From Sulfurimonas sp. (GTDB taxonomy: Bacteria > Campylobacterota > Campylobacteria > Campylobacterales > Sulfurimonadaceae), in assembly GCF_028713515.1 (NCBI RefSeq), contig NZ_JAQTOD010000001.1, positions 248,001 to 312,000 on the forward strand: 64,000 nucleotides of DNA, in the 5' to 3' direction. Positions 8,321 to 17,688 of the stretch are shown here, piece by piece (positions within the stretch are counted from its first letter, which is position 1; the number at the start of each line of letters is the position of its first letter). The position numbers were made by a program, and so were the translations under genes. The notes below the pieces were generated by a model, which saw only the letters and a program-made list of their open reading frames with translations, was not told the DNA's origin and made no database searches.

Positions 8321-9630
8321 AAATTCATTTTATTGGAATTGGCGGAATCGGTATATCGGGATTAGCACAATTTATGCAGTACAGAGGTCATGAGGTAAGT
8401 GGTTCTGATATTTCAAACTCTGCAATCACTAAAAAGCTTATTGCCTCAGGCATAAAAGTAACTGTTCCTCATAATGCTTTGGCTATAACAAATCAAGATT
8501 TAGTGGTTCACTCCGCTATCATCCGCCCCGATAATCCAGAAGTTATAGAGGCAAAAGCCAAAGGTATTGAAGTTGTGGCTCGTCGTGAAGCTTTGCCACA
8601 AATATTAAAAGGTTCCAAAGTTTACTCAGTTGCTGGAGCGCATGGAAAAAGCACAACTACTGCAATTTTAGCATCCATCATGAATGGCTCAACAATCATT
8701 GGCGCAGAATCAAAAGCGTTTGGTTCAAATGTAAGATATGAAAAAGATTCAGATATTATGATTTTTGAAGCTGATGAGAGCGATGGAAGTTTTTTAAATA
8801 CAAATCCATATTGTGCAGTAGTAATTAACGCAGAACCAGAACATATGGAGTATTATGACTATAACTATGATAGATTTTATGACTCCTATAAAACTTTTAT
8901 AAAATCGGCTGGACACCGTGTTTTAAATGCAGAAGATGTTTTTTTAAGCACTCTTATTGGTGAGATTGAAGCTAACTGGCTCTATCCAACCAAGGATATT
9001 ACAAACATAGGATTTATCCTTATAGATGATGAGCCGCACACAAAATTTTCACTTAAAGAGTTAGGAAACTTTGTTGTTTGGGGATTTGGAACGCACATAG
9101 CGCTTGATGCTTCTTTGGCTATTTTAGCGGCTATAGAGTCTATGGATATTGAGGATATTAGAAAAAATCTACTTCAATTTAAGGGAATTAAAAAGAGATT
9201 TGACATTGTTGGATTAGAAAAAGAGAGCGTTATAATAGACGACTATGGTCACCATCCAACAGAGATAAAAGCTACTTTTGAATCAGTTAAAGAGTATGCC
9301 AAGCTAAAAGGTTTTGACAAAATAACTGCGATTTGGCAACCTCATAAATACTCTCGAACTATTGATAATCTAAAAGAGTTTGTGAACTGTTTTGAGGGAG
9401 CTTCTGAACTTATTATACTTCCTGTATGGGCTGCTGGCGAGGCTATTAGAGATATTGACTTTAAAAATGAGTTTCAAAAATATAATCCAATAATGGCGGA
9501 TAGTATAAAAAGAGTCGGTAGTGGAGTTGAGATTGTAAAAAATCACCAGACACTAAAAACCATAGACAAAGGTCTCATTATCAGCTTTGGTGCTGGAGAT
9601 ATAACCTACCAAATCAGAGGAACTCTTTAG
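8317..9630 (+). CDS. murC: UDP-N-acetylmuramate--L-alanine ligase
   Basis: 437 residues. The N-terminal nucleotide-binding motif HFIGIGGIGISGLAQ, the ATP loop GAHGKSTTT (about 108), the EADESDGSF metal/substrate motif and DDYGHHPTEIKAT are the standard Mur ligase signatures of MurC. The cytoplasmic enzyme adds L-Ala to UDP-MurNAc as the first step of the stem peptide. It overlaps the preceding gene by four bases and shares its last base region with the next gene, which starts at GTG 9630 inside the TAG stop. Confidence 0.96.
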   Translation: MKIHFIGIGGIGISGLAQFMQYRGHEVSGSDISNSAITKKLIASGIKVTVPHNALAITNQDLVVHSAIIRPDNPEVIEAKAKGIEVVARREALPQILKGSKVYSVAGAHGKSTTTAILASIMNGSTIIGAESKAFGSNVRYEKDSDIMIFEADESDGSFLNTNPYCAVVINAEPEHMEYYDYNYDRFYDSYKTFIKSAGHRVLNAEDVFLSTLIGEIEANWLYPTKDITNIGFILIDDEPHTKFSLKELGNFVVWGFGTHIALDASLAILAAIESMDIEDIRKNLLQFKGIKKRFDIVGLEKESVIIDDYGHHPTEIKATFESVKEYAKLKGFDKITAIWQPHKYSRTIDNLKEFVNCFEGASELIILPVWAAGEAIRDIDFKNEFQKYNPIMADSIKRVGSGVEIVKNHQTLKTIDKGLIISFGAGDITYQIRGTL

Positions 9631-9959
9631 TGGGTTACTTGATTGCTACTCTTGCGATAGGACTTTTTTTTCTAATTTTGCACAATTTTACAGAGCTTAA
9701 CCTTAAGCAAAAACTCATAGCAACGCTAGTTGTTTTTCTCGTCATACTCTCTGCACTTTTCTACAATAACCAAAGCAATGCGCAATCACAAAAAACATTA
9801 GATGTAATCACAAAGTTTAAGCAAGGCAAGAGCATAAAATGCCAAGATAAAGAGGTAAACAACACAAACTATTCTCTTAGTGTTGGAACTTATACTTTCA
9901 TAGGCAAAAACAAAACCTCAGCAGAAGGCTTGATGATTAATGTCTCTGCGTGTGAATAA
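9630..9959 (+). CDS. Small inner-membrane protein downstream of murC
   Basis: 109 residues from GTG 9630, whose first base is the last base of the murC stop. Two hydrophobic helices (about 3-18 and 29-45) are followed by a polar domain of about 60 residues with two Cys (IKCQDK and the C-terminal SACE) that could form a disulphide in the periplasm. C. jejuni also has a small membrane protein after murC, to my recollection. No function can be assigned. Confidence 0.65.
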   Translation: MGYLIATLAIGLFFLILHNFTELNLKQKLIATLVVFLVILSALFYNNQSNAQSQKTLDVITKFKQGKSIKCQDKEVNNTNYSLSVGTYTFIGKNKTSAEGLMINVSACE

Positions 9960-9981
9960 TTTTTAGCAGTTTACCTGTCTG

Positions 9982-10016
9982 TATGCAACACTTTTTACTA
10001 AAAAGAGTGTTGCATA
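9982..10016. terminator. Bidirectional terminator hairpin between convergent genes
   Basis: Inverted repeat TATGCAACACT (9982-9992) / AGTGTTGCATA (10006-10016), 11 perfect pairs, with T-rich and A-rich loop flanks that can extend the stem. It lies between the end of the murC operon and the end of the minus-strand gene, whose TAG stop at 9998 is inside the loop. Confidence 0.65.
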
Positions 10017-10387
10017 ACCAAACCAATATATTTACCCTCCAGAGCACAATCTTTAATAACTGGCGTTAAAATGTACCGATCTGTTATATATACTCCAAAC
10101 GCTGAACCTGCTATGTGAGAGACCACATCAAGCAATTGTCCTTTAGCGTTTCCATTTAAAATAAACTCAACACCTTGCTCAACAACAATAGCAGCAGAGC
10201 TGATTCCAAAGCCAATCATTCCACGATCAGAACGATACTCAGGATAATAGACATCAACAACGGCAGTGATACCACCAGCCATTACTGCTCCACCTGCAAA
10301 ATGACTAAGTTCGCTACTAAGACTATCATTTGCATGCAAACTAGACATCACCAACAAACTTCCTACAACTGTTTTATAAATATTCAT
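9998..10387 (-). CDS. Exported or membrane protein of unknown function
   Basis: 129 residues from ATG 10387 (AAAGG 11 bases upstream); an upstream TTG at 10417 would add ten unlikely residues. A signal peptide (about 1-20) is followed by two Gly/Ala-rich hydrophobic segments. The pattern SELSHFAGG near the start and DVVSHIAGSAFG near the end is reminiscent of YfiM/VanZ-like small proteins with paired D-x-x-H motifs, but I cannot assign a family. The 3' end is embedded in a terminator shared with the murC operon. Monocistronic. Confidence 0.6.
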   Translation of the reverse strand: MNIYKTVVGSLLVMSSLHANDSLSSELSHFAGGAVMAGGITAVVDVYYPEYRSDRGMIGFGISSAAIVVEQGVEFILNGNAKGQLLDVVSHIAGSAFGVYITDRYILTPVIKDCALEGKYIGLVMQHSF

Positions 10388-10505
10388 AACTGCTGATACC
10401 TTTAATAAATATAACAATATCTAACTATAGACCAAAATTTCAAGCTACTAGTTATTTTTGCTACTGTTTACTAACGCTTTAGATTTAAGTTGTTAAACTT
10501 TATGT

Positions 10506-10511
10506 TATAAT
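10506..10511 (+). promoter_or_regulatory. -10 box (TATAAT) of the cytochrome c / diguanylate cyclase pair
   Basis: TATAAT in TTATAATATAAC, 29 bases before the GTG start at 10540; no clear -35 box. Confidence 0.45.
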
Positions 10512-10539
10512 ATAACAAACTTGTAAATGGTAGGTAGGC

Positions 10540-11130
10540 GTGAATTTTAAATCTTTTATTATTAGTTTTGTATTAGTTTTATTTATTAATATGAATGTGT
10601 TTTGCGCTGAAAATAGTCGTGTGTTGGAAGAGCTAAAAAGTCCTATGACACAAATTCCACTAAAGAGTGCAATTGGTGAAGCTGCATACAATGAAGCTAT
10701 GGCTTCAAATGAGTATCGATATGTTGGTAATGATAAGTGTCGCTTATGTCATCGTGATTTTTTTATCGGACGAAAACATGACCTACATGATCACTCTTTA
10801 GAGTATATAACAACAAGCGAGCATCGAGATAATCCCCGTTGTCTTGTTTGTCATGCGACTGGCTATGGTGTTCCTAGCGGTTTTACCACAATTGAGCAGA
10901 CTCCCCGCCTTGTAAATGTTCAGTGTGAGGGGTGTCATGGTCCTGGAAGCAACCATTTAAAGATAGCTACAATCAAGAAAATTGGGGGAGGATTTCTAGT
11001 CGGAACAGACAATCATGAGCGTCTCAAAAAGATGTGTAAAGCTTGTCACACATCGCGTTGGAATCACTCATTTACTAATGCTAATTTTCAAGATGCGTAT
11101 GCGCGATATAAAAAACCAGCTCCAAAATAA
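10540..11130 (+). CDS. Periplasmic tetrahaem cytochrome c (cytochrome c554-like)
   Basis: 196 residues from GTG 10540 with TAGGTAGG just upstream. A signal peptide ends near FCA-EN (about 22). Four CxxCH haem c sites are visible: CRLCH, CLVCH, CEGCH and CKACH; extra His residues (HDLHDHS, HERL, NHSF) could be distal ligands. The spacing and the CEGCHGPGSNH motif resemble the cytochrome c554 family of multihaem proteins. Likely an electron carrier or redox sensor. It is 14 bases upstream of a membrane diguanylate cyclase and probably co-transcribed. Arg codons include many CGN. Confidence 0.85.
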   Translation: MNFKSFIISFVLVLFINMNVFCAENSRVLEELKSPMTQIPLKSAIGEAAYNEAMASNEYRYVGNDKCRLCHRDFFIGRKHDLHDHSLEYITTSEHRDNPRCLVCHATGYGVPSGFTTIEQTPRLVNVQCEGCHGPGSNHLKIATIKKIGGGFLVGTDNHERLKKMCKACHTSRWNHSFTNANFQDAYARYKKPAPK

Positions 11131-11144
11131 AAAAGGATAGATTT

Positions 11145-12671
11145 GTGACTAAATTTTGGAAAAACTATAATATACCGATACTATTGTTATCTCTCGTAGT
11201 ATCTCTTTCTGCTCTCTCTTTTTTTAACTACTACACACAAAAGAATCTTCTATTAAAGCAGATGGAGAGTGATGCAGAGGATATTGCTAGCTCAATTACT
11301 GCGGCTATGAATAGATTTTATGATATAAAATCAACAATGAGAGTTCAGAAGTTAGTAAGTGACATCTCTCTTGGATTAGAGATATTTGAATTTCGCTATA
11401 TTGAAACAGATGGAACAGTTCGCAACTCTATGTTTAAAGAGGAGATAGGGAAAGCTTTTAAGGGGAAAAGTTTTGCTCAACTGTTGCAAGGAACTGTAAA
11501 TTCAAAAGAGTTCATTTTTGAAACCCGTGATTATGTTCCTGTTATGGCCATTTACTATCCAATTAAAATAGATGAAAAAGTCATTGGCATTATTGATCTT
11601 GCTGTTGACATAACTGAGTATAAAGATGTTGTGTCTCATGGCAAGATTGATTTTTCTTTAATGCGCAGACAGATAGATATACTTAACCTTCTAAAAGCAA
11701 TAGAGGGTTCAATTCATAACAGCATAGAGATTACATCAAAAACAGATTTTCATGATTTTTTAAAAAAATATGTTGAATCAGCGAAAAATATTGTAAAAAT
11801 ATCTATTGTAAATCAACAGCGAAAAGTACTTATTAGTAGCAACAAAAGTGATATAGGAAAAACTCTTCATATTGCTGATTTTCCACCACCAGAGATAGTA
11901 AATCTTGATAAACTGCCTATCTATCGACTAATAAAACCAAGTATAGGAGTTGATGGCAATACAAAAGAGCAACTGTTGCTTCTTATTGATGCTACTGTAT
12001 ATGCTCAAAATGAGGAGCGTCTCCTTCGTACTGCTATGTTGACGGCTGTTATTGCTATCTTGTTTGCTCTTTTTATTGCTAGAATTATCTATTATAGTGC
12101 CATTGAGCGCTCTCGTGAAGATAAAGAGAGACTGGAGAGACTTGTGAAAGAGCGGACTCACGAAATCGAACTCCTAAGCAAGACAGATGCTCTTACTGGT
12201 ATATGGAATCGTGGCTATCTTGAAGAGATGATGGATATGAAATTTAAATATGCAAGACGATATGAAAGTACGATGGCAATTTTAGTTATTGATTTGGATT
12301 ATTTTAAAAAAGTTAATGATACATATGGACATTTAGGCGGAGATGAGGTCTTGCGTCAGGTTAGCAGATGTCTTTCTGGGTGCTTGCGCGAAACTGATTT
12401 TATAGGCAGATATGGAGGAGAAGAGATTGTTGTTATTTTATCGGAGACAACAATTGAGCAAACATTAGAAATTGCCAACAAGCTATGCAGCACAGTTGCA
12501 GCAAAGCCAATTAAATTTGGAGAAATGTTAATACCGGTAACCGTCAGTATAGGAGTTAGCATTATCAGGAACGAGCATGAGCATTATGAAGATATATTCT
12601 CAGAAGCAGATGAGGCACTCTATGTGTCTAAGAGTAATGGTAGAAATCGTGTGAGTCTTTATGGGCAATAG
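11145..12671 (+). CDS. Membrane-bound diguanylate cyclase with periplasmic sensor
   Basis: 508 residues from GTG 11145 (AAAAAGGA upstream). A membrane helix at about 10-30, a periplasmic region of about 270 residues, a second helix at about 298-320 and a short coiled linker lead to a GGDEF domain (345-505). The active-site motif is GGEEI and the allosteric site is RETD five residues before it, so both synthesis of c-di-GMP and product inhibition look intact. The sensor resembles a Cache-like fold but the ligand is unknown. Its partner upstream is a tetrahaem cytochrome, so redox sensing is a natural hypothesis. Confidence 0.88.
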   Translation: MTKFWKNYNIPILLLSLVVSLSALSFFNYYTQKNLLLKQMESDAEDIASSITAAMNRFYDIKSTMRVQKLVSDISLGLEIFEFRYIETDGTVRNSMFKEEIGKAFKGKSFAQLLQGTVNSKEFIFETRDYVPVMAIYYPIKIDEKVIGIIDLAVDITEYKDVVSHGKIDFSLMRRQIDILNLLKAIEGSIHNSIEITSKTDFHDFLKKYVESAKNIVKISIVNQQRKVLISSNKSDIGKTLHIADFPPPEIVNLDKLPIYRLIKPSIGVDGNTKEQLLLLIDATVYAQNEERLLRTAMLTAVIAILFALFIARIIYYSAIERSREDKERLERLVKERTHEIELLSKTDALTGIWNRGYLEEMMDMKFKYARRYESTMAILVIDLDYFKKVNDTYGHLGGDEVLRQVSRCLSGCLRETDFIGRYGGEEIVVILSETTIEQTLEIANKLCSTVAAKPIKFGEMLIPVTVSIGVSIIRNEHEHYEDIFSEADEALYVSKSNGRNRVSLYGQ

Positions 12672-12744
12672 TTCTTTTTTTGCTAGACCCATTTTAGGCT
12701 AGTATAAAAATTAGTATAAAAATTGTATTGCAAAGGTTTAATAT

Positions 12745-13719
12745 ATGAGCGAAATAAAGAGCTATCTATCTGATGGGCAGGAGAGGCTAGATACATTTTT
12801 GGCGCTCCACATAGATCAAAGTCGTTCACAAATAGCGCAGTTGATCAAAAAAGATGGTGTCTCTGTAGATGGTAAAGTAGTTACTCGCGCTGGTGTAAAG
12901 TTAAAAGTAGGACAGAGCGTTAAGGTAGAATTTTTTGAGGCTGAGTTAAAGCCACTGCAGGATTTTGATTTTAATATAGATATTTTATATGAAGATGATG
13001 ATGTTTTGGTTATAAACAAGCCAACTGGAGTTGTGGTTCATCCAGCACCAAGTGTTAAAGAAGCGACACTTATTGAGTGGTTGAAACAAAAAGGTATAAG
13101 GCTCTCGACAATAAGTGGTGAAGAGCGACATGGGATTGTTCATAGACTAGATAAGGGCACAAGTGGAGCTATGATTATTGCTAAAAACAATAAAGCGCAT
13201 GAGTTTTTATCTAATCAGTTGCAAGATAAAAGTATGGGAAGATATTATATTGCAGTTTTAAATCCGCCTTTAAAAGAGGATATCACTATAGTTGAGAAAA
13301 ATATTGATAGAAGCACTCACAATAGATTAAAAATGGCTTGTGTTGCAAATGGTGGAAAAACCGCAAAAACAATTTTTAAGTCACTAGCCTACTCAGATGA
13401 CGAAAAAAATCAACTCGTTGCTTGTAAACTTTTTACTGGAAGAACTCATCAAATTAGAGTTCATTTGGAAAGTCTAAATCGTCATATTATTGGTGATCAT
13501 ATATATGCGCAAAACCCAAAACTAGAGAAGTCGGAACGAATTTTGCTCCATGCTTATGTAATATATTTTATTCATCCAACAAGTGGTGAAAAATTAACTT
13601 TTACAGCACCATTAGATGAGCATATGAGTCAATACATAAAAGATAAATTTAATATGGAGAGTATAGATGAGATTATCAACGCTAGCAACATCATGTGCGG
13701 TTTTATTACTAATTTTTAG
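12745..13719 (+). CDS. rluD: RluD-family 23S rRNA pseudouridine synthase
   Basis: 324 residues. An S4 RNA-binding domain (about 12-75) precedes the RluA/RluD catalytic domain with the Asp in HRLDKGTSGAM and the GRTHQIRVHL motif. It isomerises uridines in 23S rRNA; the exact site is not determinable from sequence alone. RBS AAAGG. The stop at 13719 lies 53 bases inside the next gene, an unusually long overlap, although the family's conserved part ends before the overlap. First gene of a run with the same order as in C. jejuni. Confidence 0.85.
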   Translation: MSEIKSYLSDGQERLDTFLALHIDQSRSQIAQLIKKDGVSVDGKVVTRAGVKLKVGQSVKVEFFEAELKPLQDFDFNIDILYEDDDVLVINKPTGVVVHPAPSVKEATLIEWLKQKGIRLSTISGEERHGIVHRLDKGTSGAMIIAKNNKAHEFLSNQLQDKSMGRYYIAVLNPPLKEDITIVEKNIDRSTHNRLKMACVANGGKTAKTIFKSLAYSDDEKNQLVACKLFTGRTHQIRVHLESLNRHIIGDHIYAQNPKLEKSERILLHAYVIYFIHPTSGEKLTFTAPLDEHMSQYIKDKFNMESIDEIINASNIMCGFITNF

Positions 13720-15040
13720 TGGCTGTTCTTCAAAGCCAGTACCAAAAAAAGAGCCTCTGATTGATAAAACACTTCCTGTAATTAAACTTACAAGCAATGG
13801 AACAATAGCTGATATCAATGCAGTAGCATTAGAGTGGGAAGCTATAAGTGACGAGAGAGTAAAGGGTATTTTTATTTACAAGGTAGCTCTTGATGAGAAT
13901 AACTCAAAACAGGATGAGTTTTATGATAGTGTTGAGAGCCGTTTCGCGACTCACTACCTTGATACAAAAATAAAAGCTGATTCAAGATATGACTACTATT
14001 TTAAAACATTTAGTGATAAAGCCGAGTCGTTAAAGAGTGATGTATCGTTAATAAAATCACTTCCAAATATGAACTCTGTCAGCTGGATACATAGCATTGA
14101 AAATATGCCAAGAAGTGCAAAAATAATCTGGAGACCGCATCCCGATGGAAGAGTTGTTTCATATACAATCCAGAGAAAAACACTAGAAGAGGATGCATGG
14201 AATAGTGTTGCAACTGTTTTTGGAAGATTAAGTGCTGAGTATATAGATAAAAATTTAAAAGATAAATATACATACAAGTATAGAATACGAACAACAACAT
14301 ATGATGGGTTAGTATCAAACCCTAGTGTTGAAGTTAGTGTTATCACGAAAGAGTTGCCAAAATCAGTAAATAAGATTGCAGCAACAACTGATTTGCCTAA
14401 AAGAGTCGAACTTAAGTGGGAGAAATCAGAAGCTAGTGATTTTTTACATTATAATGTATATAGATCAACAAATATAGATGGAAGTTACAGCTTAATTGCA
14501 TCAACAACGGAAAATTTATATATTGACACTCTTAAAGAGGATGGAAAAGACTATTTTTATAGAGTTAGTGTTGTTGATAAAGATAAACTTGAGAGCAGGA
14601 GTGATGAAAATTCTGTTCATGGAAAAACATTAGTTAAACCAGCTACTCCATCTTTGGTTGAAGCAAAGTTTTTTGATTCAAAGGTAAAATTATCTTGGTC
14701 AAATTCTGATCCAAGGGTTAAGAGTTTTATAGTCCAAAAAAGATATAAAAAAGGTACTTTTGAAGAGTCAATAGAAGATATTGAGAATATAAAAAAGTCC
14801 GAGTTTGTTGACTCAGATATTCAGTCTGATAAAACTTACTATTACAGAGTATTTAGTCAAGATGCAAACTACATAATATCAGAATCTAGTATTGAGGTTG
14901 AGATAATAGTTGGAAAAGTTTTAGAGACATATGAGCAAAAAAAAGAGCAAGTAGAAGTTAAAAAAGAGCAAAAAAAACAAGAAGAGAAAAAAAGCGCTCC
15001 AGTTGAGAGTGTAATTACGCCAGTAAAAGATTTTAATTAA
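13667..15040 (+). CDS. flpA: FlpA-like lipoprotein with fibronectin type III domains
   Basis: 457 residues. A lipoprotein signal peptide with lipobox FSGC (Cys about 19) is followed by about four fibronectin type III repeats (about 35-125, 130-225, 226-320, 325-420; recurrent tyrosine corners such as YKYRIRTTTYDG and YFYRVSVVDKD) and a Lys/Glu/Gln-rich tail. C. jejuni FlpA (Cj1279c) is a fibronectin-binding adhesin in the same gene context, between a pseudouridine synthase and trmB. In a likely non-host-associated organism the ligand must differ, so the name denotes homology and synteny only. Confidence 0.75.
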   Translation: MRLSTLATSCAVLLLIFSGCSSKPVPKKEPLIDKTLPVIKLTSNGTIADINAVALEWEAISDERVKGIFIYKVALDENNSKQDEFYDSVESRFATHYLDTKIKADSRYDYYFKTFSDKAESLKSDVSLIKSLPNMNSVSWIHSIENMPRSAKIIWRPHPDGRVVSYTIQRKTLEEDAWNSVATVFGRLSAEYIDKNLKDKYTYKYRIRTTTYDGLVSNPSVEVSVITKELPKSVNKIAATTDLPKRVELKWEKSEASDFLHYNVYRSTNIDGSYSLIASTTENLYIDTLKEDGKDYFYRVSVVDKDKLESRSDENSVHGKTLVKPATPSLVEAKFFDSKVKLSWSNSDPRVKSFIVQKRYKKGTFEESIEDIENIKKSEFVDSDIQSDKTYYYRVFSQDANYIISESSIEVEIIVGKVLETYEQKKEQVEVKKEQKKQEEKKSAPVESVITPVKDFN

Positions 15041-15052
15041 GAACGAGAATTT

Positions 15053-16225
15053 ATGCCACATCTACATATAGCCAAGTTTAAAGAGATAGAGTATCCAAAC
15101 AGCAAAGATGGTGTTTCTTTCCATTTTAGCGCAGATAACATAACACATAAAGAGGAAAAACTGATCTCTGTTAGTGTGGAGAATGATAATTTCTTCTTAC
15201 TTGTTAGAGAAGAAGAGAGTAGAGTGCTTTTGAAGTCTGACAAGACTACAAGACCTGCTTCTATCTATAATGTGCATAAAGCACTGCTAGCTTATGCAAA
15301 ATTAGCAGAGCTTGAGACACTAAGTTCAAATGTGCCAGATAATCAGAAAAATATTCATCTTGAGACAGTAAGTGCTCTAAAGAGTATAGAGTACTTTGCA
15401 TCCAATTTTTCATACGATAAAGAGCTTCAAATTGAGGTTGGTTTTGGCTCTGGTAGGCATTTGTTGCATCAGGTTGTTCAAAATCCAGACATACTATTTA
15501 TTGGCATTGAGATTCACAGACAATCAATCGAGCAAGTTTTAAAACAGATTGCAATTCAAAATATACAAAACTTACTAATACTTGATTATGATGCAAGACT
15601 TTTTATGGAGCTGATTCCTTCAAATATTGTGGGAAAAATATTTGTTCACTTTCCTGTTCCATGGGAGAAAAAGCCTCATAGAAGAGTTATTTCAACTAGT
15701 TTTATTGAAGAGGTAAATAGAGTGCTAAAAGTTGATGGACAGCTTGAGCTAAGAACTGACAGTGAAGAGTATTACGCCTACTCTTATGAGACTTTTATAA
15801 ATTTTAATAAAACATCACTTCATATAAATAAAAACAAGGATATTGCTATTGTGTCTAAGTATGAAGATAGATGGAGAAAAATGGAGAAAAATATTTATGA
15901 TATTACTATGATAAATCAAGAATTATCCCCAGAACTATCTATAAATGGCGATTTTAATTTTTCCAATGAAAAGCTTTTAGGTGATGAGACAATCAAGCTT
16001 TACGGTCAAACAAAAAGATTTGATGGAGGATTTATGCACTTTGAGAGAGCTTACAGGATGAATGATGGTTTGATGTTCCGTGTCTCTATGGGCAGTTTTG
16101 ATAAACCTGAAAATCTTTTTGTTATAGTAAAAAAGGATAGTGTAAGTTACTTCCCATCACTTCCACTTAAATCAAAAAGTAACTTGATGGCACATAAATT
16201 GTTAAATGAGGCTCTTCATGGATAA
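15053..16225 (+). CDS. trmB: tRNA (guanine-N7-)-methyltransferase
   Basis: 390 residues, longer than the typical 220-240 because of extra N- and C-terminal segments seen in this phylum. The methyltransferase core spans about 125-290 with the SAM motif [11 protein letters not shown] and the TrmB motif [18 protein letters not shown] stretch (about 200-215). It forms m7G46 in tRNA. It starts 12 bases after flpA and ends inside the first codons of ftsE. Confidence 0.85.
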   Translation: MPHLHIAKFKEIEYPNSKDGVSFHFSADNITHKEEKLISVSVENDNFFLLVREEESRVLLKSDKTTRPASIYNVHKALLAYAKLAELETLSSNVPDNQKNIHLETVSALKSIEYFASNFSYDKELQIEVGFGSGRHLLHQVVQNPDILFIGIEIHRQSIEQVLKQIAIQNIQNLLILDYDARLFMELIPSNIVGKIFVHFPVPWEKKPHRRVISTSFIEEVNRVLKVDGQLELRTDSEEYYAYSYETFINFNKTSLHINKNKDIAIVSKYEDRWRKMEKNIYDITMINQELSPELSINGDFNFSNEKLLGDETIKLYGQTKRFDGGFMHFERAYRMNDGLMFRVSMGSFDKPENLFVIVKKDSVSYFPSLPLKSKSNLMAHKLLNEALHG

Positions 16226-16889
16226 GGTTATTGTGGCAAGTGATTTGTCGTTGTCGTACTCAAGCAATGAAACTATAATCAATAAAATAAATTTCTCCAT
16301 CGCTTCTGGTAGTTTCGTTTTTATAACTGGGGCTAGTGGCAGTGGAAAATCAACGCTATTAAAATCACTTTATGGCGCACTTAGTCCGAAGCATGGTAGT
16401 TTGATTGTTGGTGGGGTAGAACTAAATGGTATTTCTCGTCATAAATTAAATTTTTTAAGACGACATGTTGGCATAGTTTTTCAAGATTACAAGCTTGTAA
16501 AAGAGTGGACTGTGGATAAAAATATTATGCTTCCACTTATCATTAATGGGTATGCCAAAAGTGTCGCTGAAGATCAGGTAGAGAAACTTTTGAAGCATGT
16601 TAGACTTAATCATCAAAGTGGAAAGTTTCCACTTGAGTTAAGTGGCGGGGAACAGCAAAGAGCCGCAATGGCTAGAGCGCTCTCACACAATCCAATGCTT
16701 ATTTTAGCGGATGAGCCAACGGGAAATCTTGATGAGTACTCATCAGAACTTATATGGAAGCTTTTAGAGGGTGCAAATCAACAACTAAACACTACAATTG
16801 TTGTTGTCACACACAATATTCCTCAGACCTTAAATGTTAGTTACAAGCATCTTCATATAGAGCTTGGAGGCATTAGTGAAATCAATTAG
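16218..16889 (+). CDS. ftsE: Cell-division ATP-binding protein FtsE
   Basis: 223 residues from ATG 16218, preferred over ATG 16206 because GAGG lies 7 bases upstream. Walker [11 protein letters not shown]-loop VFQDYKL, signature [10 protein letters not shown], Walker [13 protein letters not shown] and switch His (VVTHN) are intact. FtsE drives FtsX at the division site to activate peptidoglycan hydrolysis. It overlaps trmB and ftsX. Confidence 0.92.
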   Translation: MDKVIVASDLSLSYSSNETIINKINFSIASGSFVFITGASGSGKSTLLKSLYGALSPKHGSLIVGGVELNGISRHKLNFLRRHVGIVFQDYKLVKEWTVDKNIMLPLIINGYAKSVAEDQVEKLLKHVRLNHQSGKFPLELSGGEQQRAAMARALSHNPMLILADEPTGNLDEYSSELIWKLLEGANQQLNTTIVVVTHNIPQTLNVSYKHLHIELGGISEIN

Positions 16890-17688
16890 AAATCATCTCT
16901 CGCTTATAATCGCACTTTTAAGTATCCTCTTTTCAATTCAAATTTTTATGGTTGTGAATAGATCCATAGAAGCGTATAATAAAAATCTAGCATCTAACTA
17001 CTCTGTTATTGTTGTTAGTCAAAAAACATTATCTAATGCTAATTTTCTAAAAATAAATAAGATTATTACAAGTAGTGAAGAGCTCTCTCCAGATGATGTC
17101 ATAAAAAGATTAAACAGCGGAATAAAAAGTAGAAATATTGAGCTGCTTAAACTTACTCTGCCAAAATTTTATAAACTAATCCTAGCTTACTATCCGAGTA
17201 CAGATGAGGTAAATAAACTAACAAATGATCTGTTAAAAAATAGCTCAATCGTTAAAGTTGAAAATTTTTCATATAGCCATGATTCTACCTATAAGCTTCT
17301 TCTTCTATTTAAATATGTTGTTTCTGTCTTTGCTATCGTTGTACTAATTGTGACGCTCCTTCTTATATTTAAAGAGCTTAGGATTTGGCAGTATAAACAC
17401 AACGAGAGAATGAATATCATGGGTCTTTTTGGGGCAGCTCTTTGGCTTCGCTCTATGGTACTTTTTAGACTTGCGGTAGTGGATGCTCTTATAGCGAGTG
17501 CAGTATCGTTTGGAATTTTTATATATATATCAAACTCATGGTGGGTGCTTGATCAGCTTAAAAATATTGGGATAGAGGTTATGATATTTAATCCGCTAGA
17601 AGACTCTCTAATTATGCTCGGTGTTTCTGTCTCTATCTCTATAGTTTTGGCATCATTGATTGTTTTTGGTCATAAAGAAGAAGTATGA
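16876..17688 (+). CDS. ftsX: Cell-division permease-like protein FtsX
   Basis: 270 residues from GTG 16876, chosen because GGAGG sits 5 bases upstream; an in-frame TTG at 16864 would place the ribosome site inside the frame. The topology is the FtsX pattern: a helix at about 8-28, a periplasmic loop to about 140, then three helices (145-170, 195-215, 240-262). It overlaps ftsE by 14 bases and the next gene by four (ATGA). Confidence 0.88.
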   Translation: MKSIRNHLSLIIALLSILFSIQIFMVVNRSIEAYNKNLASNYSVIVVSQKTLSNANFLKINKIITSSEELSPDDVIKRLNSGIKSRNIELLKLTLPKFYKLILAYYPSTDEVNKLTNDLLKNSSIVKVENFSYSHDSTYKLLLLFKYVVSVFAIVVLIVTLLLIFKELRIWQYKHNERMNIMGLFGAALWLRSMVLFRLAVVDALIASAVSFGIFIYISNSWWVLDQLKNIGIEVMIFNPLEDSLIMLGVSVSISIVLASLIVFGHKEEV

